The notes under the pieces are model-generated. The model was not told the origin of the DNA. It saw only the letters and a program-made list of their open reading frames with translations, and made no database searches. Positions 54,406 to 63,848 of a stretch of DNA of 64,000 nt are shown piece after piece; position 1 is the stretch's first letter, and each line of letters starts with the position of its first letter. The stretch is from Streptomyces sp. NBC_00459 (lineage in GTDB: Bacteria; Actinomycetota; Actinomycetes; Streptomycetales; Streptomycetaceae), in the NCBI RefSeq assembly GCF_036013955.1, contig NZ_CP107903.1, forward strand, positions 1 through 64,000, given 5' to 3'. A program made the position numbers and the translations under genes.

Positions 54406-55309
54406 GGTTGCGTCCAGGGAAGTGGTGTACGGGTTCGACCTGATCCGGGGGTTTGCTCCGGCTTCTGGCTGATGCCCGCATAGATGAACGGCCACCGGCT
54501 GATCTTCGAAGTGTCGAAGCCTCGAAGGAGATCAGCACGATGACCGCACCTGACAGTCTGCCCCTGCACGCCCTCGCCGAGGACAATCTCGCCGCGGCGA
54601 GTCCCGATCTGCTGCGCGCGATGGTCAAGACGTTCGCCGACGCACTCATGTCCGCGGAGGCCGACGCCCTCTGCAACGCCGAATACGGGCAGGTCAGCGA
54701 CGAACGCGTCAACCACCGCAACGGCTACCGCCCACGCGAGTGGGACACGAGGGCCGGCACCGTCGAACTGGCCGTCCCCAAACTGCGGCAAGGCAGTTAC
54801 TTCCCGCACTGGCTCCTGGAACGCCGCCGCCGGGCCGAGCAGGCCCTGATCTCGGTGGTCGCGACCGCCTACCTGCTCGGCGTCTCCACCCGCCGGGTCG
54901 AGAAACTCGCCGAGTCCCTCGGGGTCACCCAGCTGTCGAAGTCCCAGGTCAGTGCGATGGCCAAGCACCTGGACGAGCAGGTCGCCGCGTTCCGCAACCG
55001 ACCCCTCGACGCCGGGCCTTACGCGTTCGTCTGGGTCGACGCACTGACCCAGAAGGTCCGCGAGGGCGGCCGGATCATCAACGTCCACGCGCTGATCGCG
55101 GTCGGCGTGAACGCCGACGGGCACCACGAGATCCTCGGCATCGACGTCGCCACCTGCGAGGACGGCGCCGGCTGGCTCGCCTTCCTGCGCTCGCTGACCG
55201 CCCGCGGCCTGTCCGGGGTTCAGCTGGTCGTCTCCGACGCGCACACCGGCCTGGTGAACGCGATCGGTGCGGTCCTGCCCGGGGCTTCGTGGCAGCGATG
55301 CCGCACGCA

Positions 55310-57461
55310 TTGAAGCCGTAAGGATTCAACATGGTGTTTCGCTGTCTTCTGTGACGGATGCGAGTACGTCGGCGGCCGTGGCGAAGCGTCGTTCGGCGGG
55401 CATCGGGACGTACGGGTCTTGTTCGAGGAGGGGACGGACATCCTCGATGGCGTTGCGGATGGTGCCGCGGCTGACACCGAACAAGTCAGCCAGGGTCTGC
55501 TGGTTGCATAGATCTCGCTGCGAGAGGACCGTCGCCAGGATCCGGTCCGCGTCAGTGATCTTTTGGCGGAAGACGCCGCCACGGGTTCCCGGACGCCGGG
55601 CGCCGCCGCGCTGGTGATGCCGGCGTCGTTCGAGCGCGGCCTGGTAGGGCACGGTGATCCGGTCGATCAGCGCCTGGAAGTCCGGACGGGGCATGGCGGT
55701 GAGTGCGGGGTGGGACAGGGTCTGGGAGAGATCCATTCGGCTGGTCGTCGCGCCGTCCTGCGCCCAGTCGCGCAGTTCCTGGGCGGAGGAGAAGTAGTGC
55801 GCGGTCTGCGAGATGGCGATTTTCTGCGCGTCGATGAGTGTGCGGGTCTCGCCGATGACCTGGCCGATCGTGACTGCGTTGATGGCGAGCAGGTCGACTA
55901 GAACCTTCTGGGAGCAGACGCGGCGCAGGTAGATCACCGTGACAAGGATGCGGTCGGCGTTCGAGAGCAGGGGTTTGCCGTGCGCTCCGGGGGCCTGCAG
56001 GCGTCGGCCGCCGCGCTGCTGGAACTTGCGCTGTTCGGCCTGGGCGGCCTGCGCGGGAGCCAACTGGGCGCACAGTGCGTCCAGTTCGGGTGAGGTCATG
56101 CCGCTCAGACGCGGGTCGGCGAGTATCGCCAGGACCTGTGACCTGGTGTGGTCGCGATCGCTGGTGTTGATCGCGCAGTCGCCGGTGGTGTTGACCGGGA
56201 CGATCGTGTAGTTCCAGGATCCGTGCCGGTCATGGTGTGTGATCGGCAGTGAGCGCAGGTGCTCGCGGCTGACGGAGATTCCCACCGGGTAGGACCCGGT
56301 GTCCAACTCGGCGTGAACGCGCAGGCCGGTGCGGGTTCGGGTCGCGGCGATGCTGTTGACCACGACTTCGTGGCTGGTCAGGGGCCTGCCACGCCAGTTC
56401 ATGGAGATGTGGGAGAACAGCCGGTGCTCGATTTTGTTCCATTTCGAAGTGCCCGGCGGAAAGTGACAGACGCTCACCGTGAGACCCGTCTGGGCGGCGA
56501 ACGCGGCGAGTTCGGCCTTCCACAACCGGTAGCGGTAGCTGTTGGACCCTCCGCAGTCCGCGGTGATCAGCAACCTGTCGGCATCCGGGTGGTCCACCCG
56601 GCCACGGGCCCGCCACCAGCGACGGATCGACTCGACGGCGAACACCGAGGTGTCGTGATCGGTACCGACGTTCACCCAGCCGCTGTCGTAGGCCAGATCG
56701 TAGATGCCGAAGGGTATCGCCACGTCGACGTCGGGGCCGATGAAGTAGAAGCTGTGGTCTTCGACCTGCACCGGATCGCCTGCGGGGCGCCATTGCCGCC
56801 CGGGGTTCGGCAGCTGTCCTATCTGTTCCTTCTTCTTGGCATCGATGCTGATCACCGGCTGACCGCCGGACTGGTGCTCTTTGACCTGTTCGTTGATGTA
56901 GCGGAACTGTGCGTCCCGGTCGGGGTGTTGCTTGCCCTCCAGCGTCTTGGCGCTGGTCTGCAGACTGAAACCCTGCTCTCTCAGCAGCCGGCCGTCGGGG
57001 CGGAGATCGGGTGCCCCTGCCTGGTCAGCTCCTCGGCGAGGTTGCGCAGGGACTTGGTGGTCCAGCGCAGCGGTGACATCGGATCGCCCCGTTCGTCCGG
57101 CTCCACCAGCTTCAGCAACGCCGGAACCAGGCAAGGATCCTGTTCCTCGGCCAACTTGCGGCCACCCCCCGGGCGCCGGACACAGCCGTCCCGCAGCGGA
57201 TCCGCACCGGCCTCCAGCTCGAACACCCCGCTGCGGACCGTAGTCTCGCTCACTCCGGCCAGCCGCGCCACGGCCCGTACCCCACCGTGTCCGAGCAGTC
57301 GCGCCTCCTGCGCCAACATCAGACGCCGCTGACGCTCGTTCAGATGCGGCAGCAACACCGCGAAACGGTGGTCGAGTTGGGACAGCAACTCCTCCGTGAT
57401 CGCCATACCAGGCCAACGAGCCGCTGACCGCGAAGCAACAGGTTGATTCTTGACGGCTTCA
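55310..57461 (-). mobile_element. ISAzo13-type element nested in the IS256-type element
   Basis: The ends TGAAGCCGTAAGGATTCAAC (left) and, inverted, TGAAGCCGTCAAGAATCAAC (right) match at 17 of 20 positions. The transposase between them is of the ISAzo13 type. Exact removal rebuilds the reading frame of the host transposase, so the target duplication is at most 2 bp (CA). Confidence 0.85.
55326..57406 (-). pseudogene. ISAzo13-family transposase, one frameshift
   Basis: From ATG 57406 (ITEELLSQLDHRFAVLLPHL, an HTH at RAVARLAGVSETTVR) the first frame ends at GHPISAPTAGC near 56981. The main part continues in another frame from LLREQGFSLQTSAKTLEGKQ. DDE motifs: QPVISIDAKKKEQIGQL (first D), RLLITADCGGSNSYRYRLWK (second D), HFPPGTSKWNKIEHRLFSHI (E). 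A C-terminal HTH/DUF repeat follows (ADRILVTVIYLRRVCSQKVL and ADRILATVLSQRDLCNQQTL). One missing base in GACGGCCGG explains the shift. Confidence 0.85.
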
Positions 57462-57994
57462 CTACGCCCGAAATCTGCTCTGCCAGGTCCCGAAATCGGC
57501 CCAGCCGTGGGTGGCCACGCTGCTGCGGACCGTCTTCGAACAGCCCGACACCGACGCTGTCCAGGCCCAGATGCGGCACGTCCTGGACGCGTTGGAAGCC
57601 AAGTTCCCCAAGGCCGCAGCCCACTTGGACGCCGCCCAGCACGAACTGCTGGCGTTCACCGCGTTCCCGCGCGAGATCTGGCGGCAGATCTGGTCGAACA
57701 ACCCGCAAGAACGCCTGAACAAGGAGATCCGCCGCCGCACCGACGTCGTCGGGATTTTCCCCGACCGCCCCGCCCTGATCCGGCTGGTCGGCGCGGTGCT
57801 GGCCGAACAGAACGACGAATGGACCGAAGCCCGCCGCTACATGGGACTCGACCTACTGGCCAAGGCCCGCCTCCACCCGATCGAGTCAGAAAACGACGAG
57901 ACCGCCCTGCCCACCGAACTCACCGCATAGCCTCAAAAACGAGATCACCGAGTGGCCGTCAATACACCACTCCAGCGGACGTGACCAGTGAATA

Positions 57995-58035
57995 AAAACT
58001 GCCCCTTGGGCCAGAGAACCAGCAGGCCAGCAGGG
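57995..58035 (+). promoter_or_regulatory. CRISPR leader remnant, array 1
   Basis: Together with the target site at 54391-54405 it rebuilds GTAAAGTGAATAAAAACTGC, CCCTTGGGCCAGAG, CAGCAGG in front of the first repeat. The same GTAAAGTGA(A/G) motif precedes array 2 (62770). The upstream half of the leader is now 3.6 kb away. Confidence 0.75.
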
Positions 58036-58832
58036 GTCCTCCCCACACGCGTGGGGGTCCGTCTCAGGCATGGGAGACCGACCACATGCAGGCTGCGCAC
58101 TTCCCACCCGTGGGGGTCTGCCCAGGACGTTGATGGTGCCGAAGGTGCGCTCGATGTACTCCCCACCGACTTGGGGGTCTATCCATCACCTGCGCGCACG
58201 CGGCCGCTCTGTCCGCGCCTTCCCCGCGCCTTCCCCGCGCCTTCCCCGCGCCTTCCCCGCGCCTTCCCCGCGCCTTCCCCGCGCCCGCGGGAGTCTCTCC
58301 TTCTGGATCATGATCACGACGACGAGGACGATGTCTTCCCCACACCCGTGGGGGTCTGTCCTACAACCGGAAGCTCTACCGCCAGGACTGTGGGGGTCTG
58401 TCAACCTTTCCCCGGTCGACAACGATCGTCTTGAGATGCTCCCCACACACGCGTGGGGGTCCGTCGTAGCCGCCGGTGCGCCAGTGCAGTTCGACGGCGT
58501 CTTCCCCCCAAACATGTGGGGGTCAGTCCTTCTGCCAGATGAAGATGCGCGATGCCAGCATGTCCTACCCACGCACGTGGGGGTCCGTCCATATCTTCCG
58601 GCGTTTCTCCGGGCTGGAGAAGTCTTCCCCACACGTGTGGGGGTCTGTCCGCGGGATCGACGAACAGCAACGAGGCCAGCACGTCTTCCTCGCGCTTGCG
58701 TAGGTCTCTCCGCATCCGTGAGGAAAGCCGAAAGCACCGTCCGGTCTTCCCCGCGCCTGCGGGGTCTATTGGCGCACTGGGCCCGCCAATCCAGCCCACA
58801 GCGTGTTCCCCGCAAAGCTGTGGCCCTGTCCA
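58036..58832 (+). CRISPR. Degenerate type I-E CRISPR array 1, 13 repeats
   Basis: Repeats follow GTCTTCCCCACACG plus a mirrored half CGTGGGGGTC and end TCC, 29 nt, with a 61-nt period (32-nt spacers). Positions of the conserved GGGGGTC end: 58059, 58118, 58179, 58295, 58356, 58398, 58461, 58524, 58585, 58645, 58706, 58766, about 58827. Most repeats carry mutations. Repeat 2 has a 2-nt loss, repeat 6 has lost its left half (19 nt), and repeat 4 has an 11-nt amplification. The last is nearly unrecognisable. No adaptation or Cascade genes are present, so this is probably a fossil array. Confidence 0.9.
58214..58285 (+). repeat. 11-bp tandem amplification inside CRISPR repeat 4
   Basis: CGCGCCTTCCC is repeated with an 11-bp period (CGCGCC starts at 58214, 58225, 58236, 58247, 58258, 58269, 58280). 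The distance between repeat 3 and repeat 4 ends is 116, which equals 61 plus 5 x 11. Confidence 0.9.
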
Positions 58833-58959
58833 TAGCGCGTGAGCCTGCAGCGGGCACCTGAGGCCGAAAGCCGTTACCGATCCTGCTGTGTGGACACCCG
58901 TTGTCAGACCCCGTGCCTAGTCTTACGGCGACAAGTCGGCTTCGGAGCAGGGGGTTTGC

Positions 58960-61900
58960 GTGGCGTTCGACGGTGGGCGAGTTGCTGCTCGCGGGTTCCA
59001 GTACCAATATCTGCGCACGGTGGAAGCGCTGCTGGCCAGTGCGCGGAACGGTGAAGCATCCGTGTGCCGTATCGAGGGGCCTGGGAACGCGGTGTCACTC
59101 CAGCATGCGGATTCAGTCGATTTCGATCTGGCCGACGCCGCTGGCCGCTCGCTGATGGCGGTACAGGTGAAGAGCGCCGGAGCGGGGCGGACTGTGAGGG
59201 CTCGAGAGGCGGTGACGGTGCTGGTGCATCTGGTCACCGGCTTCGAGGCCGAGCAGTACCGGTTGATCACCTCGGCTGCGCCGGACGAAGGATGTCTGCG
59301 GCTGGCTGAGGTGTTGCGCCGTCATGGCGGTGATGTTCCTCTACTCAAAGCGGACTTGCGGGAGCTTCTGGTTCGGTCGCCGGCCGTGTGGGGTATCTGC
59401 CAAGCTCTGTCCGAGGAGCATTGGGAACGTCTGGGGCGTGCGGGGATCGAGTTCGATGGCCGCAGCGACGGACAGTTGCGTGAGGATCTCCACAATGCAC
59501 TGCGCACCGAACGGGAGCATGCCGGGCAGGGGTTGTCGCGCAGGGCCGGGGGGCTGGTGCTGGGCCATTTGGTGGCCGAGGTCATGCGCCGGGCGGCCGA
59601 TCCTGACCTGGCGCACTGGGGCGTGCGGGAGTTTCGCCGGTCGGTGCTGGTCGGCGACGAAGAACTGATCTCAGCTGTCGGCCGGCACGGGCTTGGGATC
59701 GTCTACGGACAGGTGCCGCCCCTTCCTGAGGTTGAGCGCGCGGATCTCGTCGATGGGATCGGAGACATCCTCTCTTCCGGTGGGGACAGCGCCGTGGGCG
59801 TCCGGACGTGCGTCATCACCGGGCTGTCGGGGCTGGGCAAGTCGAGCCTGGCCGCGGCGCACATCGCTGATCAAGCCTTCCGCTATGACGCGGTGTTCTG
59901 GGTAGACGCCGAGAGCGAGGAGGCCTTGGTCGCGTCGTTTGCCCGCGTTCTGGCACATCTGACCGGCAGTGAGGAACCGGCCGAGGTAAGGGATCCGCGG
60001 CTGGTGCGCGAGCGGGTGCATGCCGAGTTGCAGTCCCTGCCGGGCCCGTGGCTCATGGTGTTCGACGACGCCAGTGCGCCCGTTGCCCGTGCCTGGATAC
60101 CGCGTAGCGGGCGGGGCCGGATCATTGTCACCTCTCTGGGCGGCCACTGGCACGGGGTGCAAGGGCGCATCGATCTGAGCCCGATGAGCAGCGAGGAGGC
60201 CCTCCACTTGCTGCAGCTGCGGCTGGGCTTGAGTGAGGGTCAGGTTGAGCGGTACGCGTCGTCGCTGTCCAGGCTGGCCCAGGTCTTGGAGTGCTGGCCG
60301 CTTGCGATCGAGGTGGCCTGCGGCTATCTGGTCACCTGCGGTATCGGCGTGGACCGGCTTCCCGCTTACACGAATACGCTGATCCGCCGGGCCGCGGACG
60401 ACGAGCGGTCGGTGCCTGCCGGCTATCCGCGGACGCTGACGGCGGCGGTCGCGCTGAGCACCGAGCGGCTGATCAGCAGTGCCCGCTCCCGTGGCTTGCT
60501 GCAGCCAACCCTGGCCACGGTGGCCGCACTGTGCTGGCTCGCCCCGCGCCGGGCGCCGGTGCATCTGGCGTTGGCGAGCGCGTTCGTCGGCCCCACAGAT
60601 CTGCCGCCGGCTCCCGGATGGGTGGTGTTCGACGAGGCGCAGGTCCCGGTGCGCGAGGTCATCCGCGAACTGACCGATGTCTCCCTTGTCCGGTACGACG
60701 AGCCGCTACCGACCCGCGAGGAGGCATTTCCCGGCAGTGAGGACACCGTGTCGATGAACGCGGTGCTGCAGGACATCCTGGCCCGACACCTGGGGCTGTC
60801 GCAGTCGGACGTAGCTGCGGGTCTGGCACACGTGGCCTGCCACACCGACCGCTGGCTGCGCGGGGCCTTGTTCTCCGGGCAGGCCGAACGGTCCTGGGAA
60901 CTGGCCCAGCACGCCACCGCACTGGTCGAACACATTCGCTCAACACACACGGCCAACGGGTACACGGCCCTGCTCATGGGCAATCTGGCCGCGTTTCACC
61001 ATGCTCACGGCCAGTACGACGCCGCCCGTGCCCTGCTGGAGCTGGAACTGGAGTGGCTGGCACGAGCCGACGACCCGGACGAAGGGCTGGCCGCCCAGAC
61101 GCACACCCTGCTCGCACACCTCACCCAACTGCGCAAGCAGGCCGACGCCGGCCACCGCATTGCTGCCCATTTACTGCCCGTGCTGTCCTATCTCCGCCGG
61201 CTCGACGGGCCGCTGCCCGAGCACGTCGCCCACCTCGCAGCCGAGGCGTCGCGGATCCTGCAGAGTCACCTGCGCGACGAGCCGGACCCCGCGCTCGCGC
61301 AGCTGCTGGAGGACTTCCGTGTCCTGGCAGATGCCCTGCCCCCCACCGAGTCAACGCAGGCGACGAAAGACCTCCTCGCCATCCAGGACCTGTTGGGCCA
61401 CAACGAAGGCGAACGCGCCGAACACGCCGCAGCAGCAGCCTTGGCCAGGAGCACCGATCCATGGTCGCGGGCCACGGCCGACCTCAAACGCCTCCTCATC
61501 GAGGCGCTCGTCCTCCAGGACAAGTGGGAGCAAGCAGATGCCGCGCTCAGCGACTTCCTGCCCTATGCCGGCCCCCGCACCCTGTACGGATTCGCCCTGC
61601 ACCACCTGGTGCACAACGTCGGCTGCCACTGCGCCTGGACGTGGGTGACCCGGGGAGAGCAGCGTGCGGTGGAACTGCTGGGACGGCTGCTGGAGGAAAC
61701 CAGCATCGCCGAGAATCCGGCGCTCGAGACGGCCACCGATGAGGCCCGGTTCATCCTGCTCCACGTGGTGCACGACAGTTGGCGGGCCATGAACGGAAGC
61801 TCCCAGGACGAAGGGTTCCTGGAGCAGATGAGCCGGCTCAACGACAAGGCGTTCACCGAGCCGTACGACCCGGACAACGTGTGGGAGCGGATCTACTCCG

Positions 61901-62661
61901 GACTGATGCCGCGGCTGTCGGCCGTGATGGGTGAGACGGTGCACCGCCACTACCAAGAGGAGGCAGACGCCATCCTCGCCACCGGCCTGCCCATGCTCGA
62001 TGGGGATCCAGCAGTCAAAGACGTCTACGAGGCAGCCCGCTGCCACGCGGTGCTGTCGCTGTCCACAGATCCGGTCTACGGCAGCCTCGCCGGACGCTCC
62101 ACCATCGACCTCCTCCTGCCGGAAGCCCGAAAGTTCCTGCCCGGACCGAAAGCTCTGGTCATCCTGCAACCCCACAAAACGGTCGGCGCCACCTCCCCCG
62201 AGACTGGCGAATCCATCGAGCTCCAGGTCCACCGAGCCTGCGACAAAGGGCTGCGCCGACTGGCCGGACCGCAGCCCACCCTCATCTCACCCCAGCACCT
62301 CACCCTCGTACTGACCGGTCAGCAGCTCGCCCTCGAACACGACGACGGCACCGTCATCGCCCGCGCGACCGTGCAGACCTCCAGCCAATGGCGACAGGCG
62401 GCCCGCTCCCACCGCACCACGGTGGTCTACTTCGGCTACGGCTTCGCCCTCCACGACTCCCCCATGCACCGGCGACTCATGGCCACACCCGCCGAACTGG
62501 GCCACCACATAGACAACGCCAGCGACAACGGCCTCCTTGCCGCAGGCCTCGTATCCGTCCGCCTCCAGATCGCCCCCTCCGTTCAGCACCAGCCGCCGGT
62601 AACAGCCCGCCAGCAGCCCCGCCGGTCAACCCGCGCCCAACGCAAGAAACCCCACAGGTAA
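58960..62661 (+). CDS. Nuclease-STAND NTPase (PD-(D/E)XK / NB-ARC / helical repeats)
   Basis: 1233 residues from GTG 58960 (GGAGCAGGGGG upstream). The N-terminus GRVAARGFQYQYLRTVEALL, then CRIEGPGN, SVDFDLAD and MAVQVKSAGAG, fits the nuclease-like domain (E...D...Q-x-K) found on Avs-type and related defence NTPases. NB-ARC core: VRTCVITGLSGLGKSSLAAA (Walker A 288-295), GPWLMVFDDASAPVARAWIP (Walker B), GRIIVTSLGGHWHG (sensor), then LLQLRLGLSEG and LSRLAQVLECWPLAIEVACG (GxP-like). From about 640 a long TPR-like helical sensor follows, and a beta-type C-terminal piece from 1050. It is intact and lies exactly between the two CRISPR arrays. An anti-phage sensor-nuclease role is inferred. Confidence 0.75.
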   Translation: MAFDGGRVAARGFQYQYLRTVEALLASARNGEASVCRIEGPGNAVSLQHADSVDFDLADAAGRSLMAVQVKSAGAGRTVRAREAVTVLVHLVTGFEAEQYRLITSAAPDEGCLRLAEVLRRHGGDVPLLKADLRELLVRSPAVWGICQALSEEHWERLGRAGIEFDGRSDGQLREDLHNALRTEREHAGQGLSRRAGGLVLGHLVAEVMRRAADPDLAHWGVREFRRSVLVGDEELISAVGRHGLGIVYGQVPPLPEVERADLVDGIGDILSSGGDSAVGVRTCVITGLSGLGKSSLAAAHIADQAFRYDAVFWVDAESEEALVASFARVLAHLTGSEEPAEVRDPRLVRERVHAELQSLPGPWLMVFDDASAPVARAWIPRSGRGRIIVTSLGGHWHGVQGRIDLSPMSSEEALHLLQLRLGLSEGQVERYASSLSRLAQVLECWPLAIEVACGYLVTCGIGVDRLPAYTNTLIRRAADDERSVPAGYPRTLTAAVALSTERLISSARSRGLLQPTLATVAALCWLAPRRAPVHLALASAFVGPTDLPPAPGWVVFDEAQVPVREVIRELTDVSLVRYDEPLPTREEAFPGSEDTVSMNAVLQDILARHLGLSQSDVAAGLAHVACHTDRWLRGALFSGQAERSWELAQHATALVEHIRSTHTANGYTALLMGNLAAFHHAHGQYDAARALLELELEWLARADDPDEGLAAQTHTLLAHLTQLRKQADAGHRIAAHLLPVLSYLRRLDGPLPEHVAHLAAEASRILQSHLRDEPDPALAQLLEDFRVLADALPPTESTQATKDLLAIQDLLGHNEGERAEHAAAAALARSTDPWSRATADLKRLLIEALVLQDKWEQADAALSDFLPYAGPRTLYGFALHHLVHNVGCHCAWTWVTRGEQRAVELLGRLLEETSIAENPALETATDEARFILLHVVHDSWRAMNGSSQDEGFLEQMSRLNDKAFTEPYDPDNVWERIYSGLMPRLSAVMGETVHRHYQEEADAILATGLPMLDGDPAVKDVYEAARCHAVLSLSTDPVYGSLAGRSTIDLLLPEARKFLPGPKALVILQPHKTVGATSPETGESIELQVHRACDKGLRRLAGPQPTLISPQHLTLVLTGQQLALEHDDGTVIARATVQTSSQWRQAARSHRTTVVYFGYGFALHDSPMHRRLMATPAELGHHIDNASDNGLLAAGLVSVRLQIAPSVQHQPPVTARQQPRRSTRAQRKKPHR

Positions 62662-62769
62662 GCGCACCCACCGCACTACTGACGTCCCCAACTCCACTTA
62701 CCAGTTGGGAAGTTCAAGCCGAACCACCAAAGGCAACCGCCGCCAGGCAGTGGTCCTCACCAACACGGT

Positions 62770-62830
62770 CAAGTCATGTAAAGTGAGCAAAAGATGACCT
62801 GCTGATCTTCGAAACTGCAGGTGGTTCAGG
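62770..62830 (+). promoter_or_regulatory. CRISPR leader, array 2
   Basis: GTCATGTAAAGTGAGCAAAA, then GATGACCTGCTGATC and GCAGGTGGTTCAGG up to the first repeat. It shares GTAAAGTGA and the A-run with the leader of array 1 at similar distance from repeat 1. Confidence 0.65.
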
Positions 62831-62981
62831 GTCTTCCCCACACGCGTGGGGGTCACTCCCACGCGACCTCTGGGTTATGAGCCCAGCGAGCGTCTTCCCC
62901 ACACGCGTGGGGGTCGCTCCCCCAGCGAGCTCGCGCTCGTGTTCGATGACCTGTCTTCCCCACATGGTTGAGCGCTCCGAG
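62831..62981 (+). CRISPR. Short type I-E CRISPR array 2, 3 repeats
   Basis: Repeats at 62831, 62892 and 62953, 61 nt apart. The first two differ only in the last bases (TCACTCC against TCGCTCC). The third is degenerate in its right half (ACATGGTTGAGCGCTCC). The two 32-nt spacers share the internal string CCCAGCGAG. These repeats are better preserved than array 1. Confidence 0.9.
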
Positions 62982-63054
62982 CTAGCTGTCTCGCCTGGGC
63001 TGCGGGGCCGCTGTGTGGTCCTTACTCCTGTGGGGGCCAACGCGCATTTCGCGG

Positions 63055-63225
63055 TCACATTCCTACGGCGCCCAGGAGCAACGCGGCTCGGTCGTCGTCG
63101 GTGGTCTCCACAGCTGCTGTGAACGTGGTTTTCGGCTTGGGCGGCCTGGGCGGCACGGTAGCGCCAGGGGTCATTGCTGCTACTTGAGTGTCGGGCTTGG
63201 CGAACAGGTCGTAGAGGTTGGGCAT
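63055..63225 (-). CDS. 56-residue peptide, possible precursor peptide
   Basis: ATG 63225 preceded by AAGGAGGCCAC. The product begins MPNLYDLFAKPDTQVAAMTP and ends with TTDDDRAALLLGAVGM. Its start lies inside the end of the upstream membrane gene (46-base overlap), so they are co-transcribed. The upstream partner is an ATP-grasp-like protein, so a role as modified-peptide precursor is conceivable. No known core motif is seen. Confidence 0.55.
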   Translation of the reverse strand: MPNLYDLFAKPDTQVAAMTPGATVPPRPPKPKTTFTAAVETTDDDRAALLLGAVGM

Positions 63226-63848
63226 GTGGCCTCCTTGGTGGGCTCGGGTGTGGTGCTGCCCGGGCTGTGCGCGAGGCCGGCCAGGACGACGAGGAAAGCA
63301 AGGGCAGAGGCTACCGTCAATGTGACGGCGTCGCGGAAGACGGTGAGGAAAGTTCTGACGGTTTCTTCTCCGACACCGGCCACTTCGGCGTAGGCCTCGG
63401 CAAGGTGATTGCGTACCGGCCGGGGGCCCTGGGCCGCCATCTGGGCATCGGTGCGCCCGAAGACGGCTCGTGCCGACAGGACGGATGCCGCTCCGGCTAC
63501 TGCCAGGACGGCCAGAGTGCAGGAGCATGCCCACAGGGCGGTAAGGGCCCAGTGGTGCTGCAGGACGTCCGTGGCTTTGGTGGCGATGGCTGCTGTCAGT
63601 GCGAGGGAAACCGTGGCAAGCGCACCGGCCCGGTTGCGGATCCGGTCCAGGTCGGCGATCTGGCGGTCGAGTTGACGGCGGCCTTCCTCGATGATCAGCA
63701 CCAGTTCGTCGTCGGAGTGGGTGTCCAAGCTGATGGTCGTCGGTGCGGGTTCGGCGAAAGTGGGCACTGTGTGGCCGGGGTGCAGCAGCGCAGCACAGTA
63801 GATGAGGTAGAGACGTGCTTCAGCGAATCGGCCGGTGACGGTGGGCAT
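63180..63848 (-). CDS. Membrane protein with helical cytoplasmic part
   Basis: 222 residues from ATG 63848, which directly abuts the stop of the upstream ATP-grasp gene. A charged helical segment (DDELVLIIEEGRRQLDRQIA) precedes two hydrophobic helices (LATVSLALTAAIATKA and LTALWACSCTLAVLAVAGAA), then a loop and a third helix (AVTLTVASALAFLVVLAGLA). The layout is like small SLATT-type membrane proteins, but I do not claim the family. Confidence 0.65.
   Translation of the reverse strand: MPTVTGRFAEARLYLIYCAALLHPGHTVPTFAEPAPTTISLDTHSDDELVLIIEEGRRQLDRQIADLDRIRNRAGALATVSLALTAAIATKATDVLQHHWALTALWACSCTLAVLAVAGAASVLSARAVFGRTDAQMAAQGPRPVRNHLAEAYAEVAGVGEETVRTFLTVFRDAVTLTVASALAFLVVLAGLAHSPGSTTPEPTKEATCPTSTTCSPSPTLK

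Larger units (their letters stand above)
54540..57930 (+). pseudogene. IS256-family transposase split by another IS
   Basis: The N-terminal part (54540-55309, MTAPDSLPLHALAEDNLAAA, RVNHRNGYRPREWDTRAGTV, first DDE Asp in YAFVWVDALTQKVREGG, second in GVQLVVSDAHTGLVNAI) stops at WQRCRTH. The C-terminal part resumes at 57462 (YARNLLCQVPKSAQPWVATL, then NNPQERLNKEIRRRTDVVGI with the catalytic Glu, ending TELTA). Removing 55310-57461 restores one open frame of about 410 residues. Confidence 0.92.
54406..57986 (+). mobile_element. IS256-family element, itself interrupted
   Basis: The left end GGTTGCGTCCAGGGAAGTGG and the right end, read inward as GGTCACGTCCGCTGGAGTGG, form imperfect inverted repeats. 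Flanking 8-bp duplications AGTGAATA prove insertion. The target was the leader of CRISPR array 1 (CCGGTAA before, AAAACTGCCCC after). A second element sits inside at 55310-57461. Confidence 0.88.

Noticed and set aside
58070..58861. Open frames across CRISPR array 1
   Set aside because: They translate the repeats (PTHVGV-type strings) and are an artefact of the 61-nt array. Some databases carry such false proteins.
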